Source of the DNA: a virus | Strand: one strand, 5' to 3' | DNA: 49,646 nt | IMG/VR virus record: IMGVR_UViG_3300046313_000787 | Coordinates: 1-49,646 of that record | Notes under the pieces: generated by a model | Told to the model about the DNA's origin: nothing | Seen by the model: the letters and a program-made list of their open reading frames with translations, nothing else | Database searches by the model: none | Shown here: one piece after another, positions 45,812 through 49,646 of the stretch | Layout of the letters: each line of letters starts with the position of its first letter | Position numbering within the stretch: position 1 is the first letter of the stretch | Program-made: the position numbers and the translations under genes

Positions 45812-47998
45812 TTAATTTGCACACGATACACAAGATTCTTGAAAGTTATCTTTTTGTACGATACGGACGTAGTAAACCGCTTTACATTCAGATTCCCAAG
45901 CGTTGATCATCACATCGTAAATATCTTTAGCACTCAATGCGTTGTCTCCATAAACACCTTCATTAAGGTTAAATATTAATTCCATTGAGATACCCGTATC
46001 TATCCATTTTTGTATTTCAGCAACGGCTTTTACTACGATATTTTGATCTAAGGTTTTATTTTCTCTGTAATACCATAAACTTTCTTTTATAAATGGTGGT
46101 GCAATCGGGACAGTTCCTTTACTCCATTTATCGTAATAAAATTTACTGTAACATGGCAAAATACTCGCCGTACAACCTTGTACTAAACTTGATGATGTAT
46201 TAGGGGCGATCGCCATTAACATTGAATTTCTAATACCGTTATCTCTAATTAAATCGAAAAGAGATTCCCAGTCTTGAGTACCATTATTCTCAAACCATTC
46301 TAAAGGTTTACTTAAAACTAATTCTTTACTCCAATCACTACCTTCATAAGCTAAATATTTACCACGTTCACCAGCTAACATAGCAGAAGCTAAAATGCAA
46401 TTGTAAGAAATAATCTCATATAATTCACCGATTGCATCTAACTTAGTATAAGATAACCCATGTTTTGCCAAGTAATCGGCTAAGCCCATCGTACCTACAC
46501 CGATAGTGCGATAACGATCATTATGAGCTTTTGCGTCTTCAAATGGGGGGGAGGTTAAGTCAATAGTATTATCTAAAATATTTACTGCTAATTGAGATAA
46601 AGTAGCAAGTTCATCTTCATCTTCAATGTTAGCTAAATTCAAACTAACTAGGTTACAACAGTGAGCATACTTGCCAGAAGCTACGTTGGAAAAAGATTCA
46701 CAGCACAGATTGATTTGGGGGATATAACCATCATGTTTATTGGCATTATATTTATTAATGGTGTCTTTAAAAGCTAAATAAGGCATTCCAGTTTCTACTT
46801 GAGATTTCATTATCTCTTTAAATAATTCTCTGGCATTTACTGTTTTTCTTAATGTTAAATCACCTGAATAGGATTCCATGATTCTATAGGCTGATTCAAA
46901 TTCAGTCCCCCATAATTCAGTTAAATCTATCTCAAATTTCTTTTTAATTTCATAAGGATCAAATAAAGTCCAATCACTATTTGATTTAACTCTTTGCATA
47001 AAAAGATCGGGAATAATCACTTGAGGGAATACATCATAAGCCTTACGTCTTTGATCACCGTTTTCTGTTTGTAGTTCCAAAAACTCTGGTATATCGTAAT
47101 GCCATATATCTAAACCTACTGTAACTGCCCCTGAACGTTTACCACCTTGATTAACCGCAACCGCAGTATCATTTAGTAATTTTATCCATGAAACTACACC
47201 TCCACTAGCGTTAGGATGCCCCATCACACTCGCACCAGTAGCTCTAATCTTACTCAGGTTAACACCTACACCACCCCCATTTTTACTAATACGGGCTGTA
47301 TTGGTTATCTCACGAAAAATACTTTCTAAATTATCATCAGCTGTAATAATAAAACAACTAGTTAAACTACCATTAGGCACTCTAAGGTTAGCTAATATCG
47401 GTGTAGCTAATGATATTTTACGTTGGGCGATTGATAAATAAGTTTGTTTTGCAAATTCTAATCTATTCTCTTTGAACTCAGACAATGCTAATAATAAGGC
47501 ACAGGTCAAAAATGCTTCTTGAGGTAATTCATCAGGCAGTAGATAGCGAGAGGTGAGCAATAAAGCACCAGCATAATCATAATCCAAATCATATTTTTGA
47601 TCGAGCCAACTACTTGCTTCTTTTAATTCTTCATAATTATATTCTTCTAATCTTTTATCATAAATACCTTTAAATATTTTGCTATTTAAAGATTTAATAT
47701 AACCTTCATAACCATAACCACGACTGATAAAAGTATCTTTCCATAATGACCACATTAATAAACGACCAGCTACATAACGATAATCGGAATCTTCTAAAGT
47801 ACAGTTTTCTAAAGCACATTGAATTAAACTATCTTGAATTTCACGAGTAGTAATGCCGTCTCTTAATCTTGTTTTTAGACCCGCTTCTAAAGTTAATTCA
47901 TTTACTGTCAACCCTTCACAAGCCCAAGTAGCAACCTCTCTAATTCTACTAATCTGTAAATCTTCTTTTCGTCCGTTGCGTTTTATTACTTGAATCAT
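45812..47998 (-). CDS. nrdA: Class I ribonucleoside-diphosphate reductase, large subunit
   Basis: 728 residues; reduces ribonucleotides to deoxyribonucleotides. An N-terminal ATP cone (IQVIKRNGRKEDLQISRI) is followed by a substrate region (LTSCFIITADDN with the first redox Cys), NLCCE (catalytic N, thiyl Cys and Glu), CNLVSLNLAN (second redox Cys), PNTSSSLVQGC, and the Y-Y pair of the radical path in KAVYYVRI. The tail CVSCAN holds the two cysteines that renew the active site. The Y-Y pair shows class I, thus a small subunit (NrdB) is needed; none is seen in this window. Confidence 0.88.
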   Translation of the reverse strand: MIQVIKRNGRKEDLQISRIREVATWACEGLTVNELTLEAGLKTRLRDGITTREIQDSLIQCALENCTLEDSDYRYVAGRLLMWSLWKDTFISRGYGYEGYIKSLNSKIFKGIYDKRLEEYNYEELKEASSWLDQKYDLDYDYAGALLLTSRYLLPDELPQEAFLTCALLLALSEFKENRLEFAKQTYLSIAQRKISLATPILANLRVPNGSLTSCFIITADDNLESIFREITNTARISKNGGGVGVNLSKIRATGASVMGHPNASGGVVSWIKLLNDTAVAVNQGGKRSGAVTVGLDIWHYDIPEFLELQTENGDQRRKAYDVFPQVIIPDLFMQRVKSNSDWTLFDPYEIKKKFEIDLTELWGTEFESAYRIMESYSGDLTLRKTVNARELFKEIMKSQVETGMPYLAFKDTINKYNANKHDGYIPQINLCCESFSNVASGKYAHCCNLVSLNLANIEDEDELATLSQLAVNILDNTIDLTSPPFEDAKAHNDRYRTIGVGTMGLADYLAKHGLSYTKLDAIGELYEIISYNCILASAMLAGERGKYLAYEGSDWSKELVLSKPLEWFENNGTQDWESLFDLIRDNGIRNSMLMAIAPNTSSSLVQGCTASILPCYSKFYYDKWSKGTVPIAPPFIKESLWYYRENKTLDQNIVVKAVAEIQKWIDTGISMELIFNLNEGVYGDNALSAKDIYDVMINAWESECKAVYYVRIVQKDNFQESCVSCAN

Positions 47999-48077
47999 TT
48001 ACTTTGTTTTCGTTTATGTTTTTGTGAATAAAATCTTAATTTTACTTATGTTAGTATTATAAGAAAAAAGGAGCTTT

Positions 48078-48530
48078 ATGTCACTATTATTAATTTTCTC
48101 AATGCACTTTGATCGAGATAAAGGATTAGATCAAGGACGGTTACAATTATTTGATACTGAACAAGGTCATATCGACATCTGGACTGCTACCAGTTCTGTT
48201 GACAGTAAGCAAGGCATTGAAGACTTCCATCAAAGAGGCGGTTTAATTCCCCCTAATTATCGATCCTCTGCTAAACGTTACACCGTTTTAACTAAACCTA
48301 TTCCTATGCCACAAATAAAAGGTGTTGAAGGTAATTTCTATAAAATTAATCCTCACGAAGTTAAAACCGATAAAGGCGGAGTAAGAGGTGATTTTGGCAT
48401 TCATCTTGATGCTAATGTACCTGGTTCAATGGGTTGTATCGTTATGGATCGTAAAAACTTTGACGGTTTTGAAAAAAGAATGAAGTCTTTATCTCTTAAT
48501 GAATTACCACTTTCTGTAATATATTCGTAA
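48078..48530 (+). CDS. Putative L,D-transpeptidase-like cell-wall enzyme
   Basis: 150 residues. The C-terminal GDFGIHLDANVPGSMGCIVM places His and Cys near each other in a pattern reminiscent of YkuD-like enzymes (H ... S/M-x-G-C-I), but the spacing is shorter than in classical members. Phages use such enzymes as peptidoglycan hydrolases or modifiers. No signal peptide. Strong ribosome site (AAAGGAGC). The following gene encodes a lipoprotein-like spanin candidate, which supports a lysis role. Confidence 0.58.
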   Translation: MSLLLIFSMHFDRDKGLDQGRLQLFDTEQGHIDIWTATSSVDSKQGIEDFHQRGGLIPPNYRSSAKRYTVLTKPIPMPQIKGVEGNFYKINPHEVKTDKGGVRGDFGIHLDANVPGSMGCIVMDRKNFDGFEKRMKSLSLNELPLSVIYS

Positions 48531-48531
48531 T

Positions 48532-48768
48532 ATGTTTAAAATTATTCTTACTATAATTACTCTGGCTCTAATTGTTACCTCTTGTAACCATAACAAAAGA
48601 AACGGAACTAATCATCATTTTGAGCCTGAGTATAGACCTGATTATGGTTACAATGATGATGATTTAATTATTGACGAAACTCCTATCTCTCTTGAAATCC
48701 CTGAACCTTCTTTTCTTTTCTCTTATGCCTTATTTTCAGTTTCCTATGTTATGATCAGAAAAAAATAA
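48532..48768 (+). CDS. Lipoprotein with C-terminal membrane segment (u-spanin-like, PEP-CTERM-like end)
   Basis: 78 residues. N-terminal signal peptide with lipobox L-I-V-T-S-C (Cys18), a short acidic linker (EPEYRPDYGYNDDD) and a C-terminal hydrophobic segment (SFLFSYALFSVSYVM) with R-K-K at the end. A lipid anchor at one end and a membrane helix at the other is the layout of unimolecular spanins, which fuse inner and outer membranes at lysis. The C-terminal P-E-P-S ... RKK also resembles a PEP-CTERM sorting signal. One base after the putative cell-wall enzyme gene. Confidence 0.6.
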   Translation: MFKIILTIITLALIVTSCNHNKRNGTNHHFEPEYRPDYGYNDDDLIIDETPISLEIPEPSFLFSYALFSVSYVMIRKK

Positions 48769-48778
48769 TTACATACAT

Positions 48779-48997
48779 ATGACAAGCGTAACACTACCAG
48801 ATTTTGCTGAGAATATTGAAGAAGGTTATATCGTAGTTAACAATAACTTTATTGACGCAAATGCTATCGTTTCTATGCACAAAGATCAAGAGAGAGAACG
48901 TCTTTCCATCCGTTTTGTTAATGGATATACAGACTTAGAAGGAGAGGAAGCTGTTAATTTTATCCATAAATTTAATAGCTTCTTAGTTTCTATTTAG
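48779..48997 (+). CDS. Small hypothetical protein
   Basis: 72 residues, acidic (SVTLPDFAENIEEGYIVVNN, ERLSIRFVNGYTDLEGEEAV). Family not recognised. Follows the spanin candidate and ends at a strong terminator, so it is the end of the 48078 operon. Confidence 0.6.
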   Translation: MTSVTLPDFAENIEEGYIVVNNNFIDANAIVSMHKDQERERLSIRFVNGYTDLEGEEAVNFIHKFNSFLVSI

Positions 48998-49025
48998 CTT
49001 GAATATAAATAAACAGTAAAGAAAA

Positions 49026-49055
49026 CTCCGCTCTTTTATGAGCGGTTTTTCTTTA
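49026..49055 (+). terminator. Terminator of the 48078 operon
   Basis: CCGCTC/GAGCGG stem with a 6-nt loop and TTTTT tail. Overlaps the end of the convergent gene at 49036. Confidence 0.82.
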
Positions 49056-49398
49056 TCTCTAAATTGGCGATCGCCTTTTTACTTTTTTGTAGTACAGTTG
49101 TAACTTTATTCAAATTATCTTCAGTAATATCTAAATTCATTAAAGCTAAACCTACATTATTTAACTCTGTAGAAATTTTGACTATTTCTCGCCATAAGGA
49201 ATAATATTCCCATTGCGTATTTAATTTATTTTGAGACTTTAATTCTTGTTCGATTAAATTCATGGTAATTCTGTTAACTCTTAATTTATAATTAGGGCAT
49301 TCTTTGCAAGTAGAGATTGAACCAGCTATTTGACAGCAATCACTTTTCTCTTGACTTATTGCTTTTTTGTAACGATTTATTGCATTTTGTAAATACAT
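49036..49398 (-). CDS. Cysteine-containing helical protein
   Basis: 120 residues. The N-terminal part has four cysteines (SDCCQIAGSISTCKECP) which may bind a metal, and the rest is helical (RITMNLIEQELKSQNKLNTQ, ALMNLDITEDNLNKVTTVLQ). No family recognised. A GGTAAAC ... GTTTACC inverted repeat (49402-49408 and 49446-49452) lies upstream and may be a regulatory site. HIP1 site near its 3' end. Confidence 0.58.
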   Translation of the reverse strand: MYLQNAINRYKKAISQEKSDCCQIAGSISTCKECPNYKLRVNRITMNLIEQELKSQNKLNTQWEYYSLWREIVKISTELNNVGLALMNLDITEDNLNKVTTVLQKSKKAIANLEIKKNRS

Positions 49399-49504
49399 TT
49401 AAGGTAAACATTTTCGTTAAAGATAATTGATTTTATTAGAAAAGAGTTTACCACAAACAAAGGAGTTTTTTATTTTTTATTATTTGTAATTTGTTTCTTG
49501 CTAC

Positions 49505-49536
49505 ATTGGCTATCAAATACAAGATTAATAGCCAAT
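49505..49536. other. Putative recombinase crossover (att) site
   Basis: Inverted repeat ATTGGCTAT (49505-49513) and ATAGCCAAT (49528-49536) around CAAATACAAGATTA. At the left end only half of it remains (111-127), joined to methyltransferase sequence. This is the appearance of an intact and a recombined serine-recombinase site. Located 7 bases before the recombinase ATG. Confidence 0.6.
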
Positions 49537-49646
49537 ATAATATATGAAAGTAGGATATTGTAGAGTAAGCAACAAAGAACAAGCCATTGATCAAAATGCG
49601 TTGAAACAACAAATTGCCCGAATTGAAAGCCAAAATATACAACGGC
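49520..49646. repeat. Terminal inverted repeat, right arm
   Basis: Exact reverse complement of bases 1-127. Includes half of the att-like site and the first 34 recombinase codons. Confidence 0.95.
49544..49646 (+). CDS. Serine recombinase, N-terminus only (runs off window)
   Basis: ATG at 49544. The 34 visible residues are identical to those of the left end, with Ser9 as the expected nucleophile (YCRVS). The gene continues beyond the window. Unlike the left copy, here the upstream DNA holds the complete palindromic att-like site. Both copies may be one physical gene seen with two different upstream neighbours. Confidence 0.8.
   Translation, partial: MKVGYCRVSNKEQAIDQNALKQQIARIESQNIQR

Noticed and set aside
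49448-49642. 64-residue frame on the minus strand at the right end
   Set aside because: It is antisense to the serine recombinase start and has no ribosome site or conservation; the plus-strand frame shows clear recombinase motifs.

Overview
The window is about 49.6 kb of AT-rich DNA from a tailed phage or prophage of a cyanobacterium. Three things point to cyanobacteria. The palindrome GCGATCGC (HIP1), usually as GGCGATCGCC, recurs on both strands (near 2489, 13984, 16491, 24260, 27109, 31542, 33530, 37096, 37937, 39181, 41278, 42079, 44704, 46206 and 49067). There is an NblA-like phycobilisome-degradation gene. Several protein families are typical of cyanobacteria and their phages. Dense HIP1 sites are a host genome signature, so a temperate or plasmid-like life style fits better than a purely lytic one (inference). 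No tRNA, rRNA or CRISPR array was seen.

Layout, left to right. 1-250: left arm of a 127-bp terminal inverted repeat carrying the first codons of a serine recombinase, fused to the 3' end of a DNA methyltransferase gene. 254-1722: a truncated BRO-type regulator and an XRE repressor/operator/coiled-coil module. 1726-6513: replication operon (DnaG-type primase, Gp157-like protein, SF2 helicase). 6501-14364 (minus): tail-tip operon with the domain order of gene-transfer-agent and siphovirus baseplates (DUF2460-DUF2163-type protein, NlpC/P60 peptidase, large hub, fibre-like proteins). 14495-17836: NblA (minus), then scaffold, cement protein, major capsid protein and a small head protein. 17891-19886: a second XRE module, a DNA-methylase-like protein and a GH24 lysozyme. 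19887-20894: about 1 kb without genes, holding two copies of a repeat with four 15-bp iterons; a third copy lies inverted at about 33.04-33.36 kb. 20895-32794: regulators (BRO/DinD, Rha, KilA-N), an HTH/RHH repressor, a head-tail adaptor, fibre-like structural genes and a third XRE module. 33580-38415: portal, small membrane proteins, neck/tail-completion genes. 38467-40139: methyltransferase and HTH regulator. 40110-47998 (minus): nucleotide metabolism (thymidylate synthase, class I ribonucleotide reductase large subunit) with accessory genes. 48078-49398: candidate late lysis genes and small genes. 49505-49646: attachment-like site and the right arm of the inverted repeat.

How the parts fit. 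Replication and nucleotide genes support phage DNA synthesis, NblA would strip the host antenna, and head, tail and lysis genes build and release virions. Regulation is unusually layered. Three XRE repressors each sit just upstream of a promoter whose -35/-10 spacer is a palindrome. Four regulators share one promoter/operator block followed by a leader RNA whose two nested stems are kept by compensatory changes. Palindromic operators overlap further promoters.

The most interesting items are the covarying leader RNA, an apparently orphan TnpB-type omega-RNA inside a structural operon, the inverted iteron repeats around a 12.5-kb block, and the recombinase/methyltransferase junction shared by both window ends. 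No large terminase and no NrdB were recognised. Because both ends stop inside the same recombinase gene, the window is probably a contig that broke at a repeated or switchable segment, and missing genes may lie in that gap.
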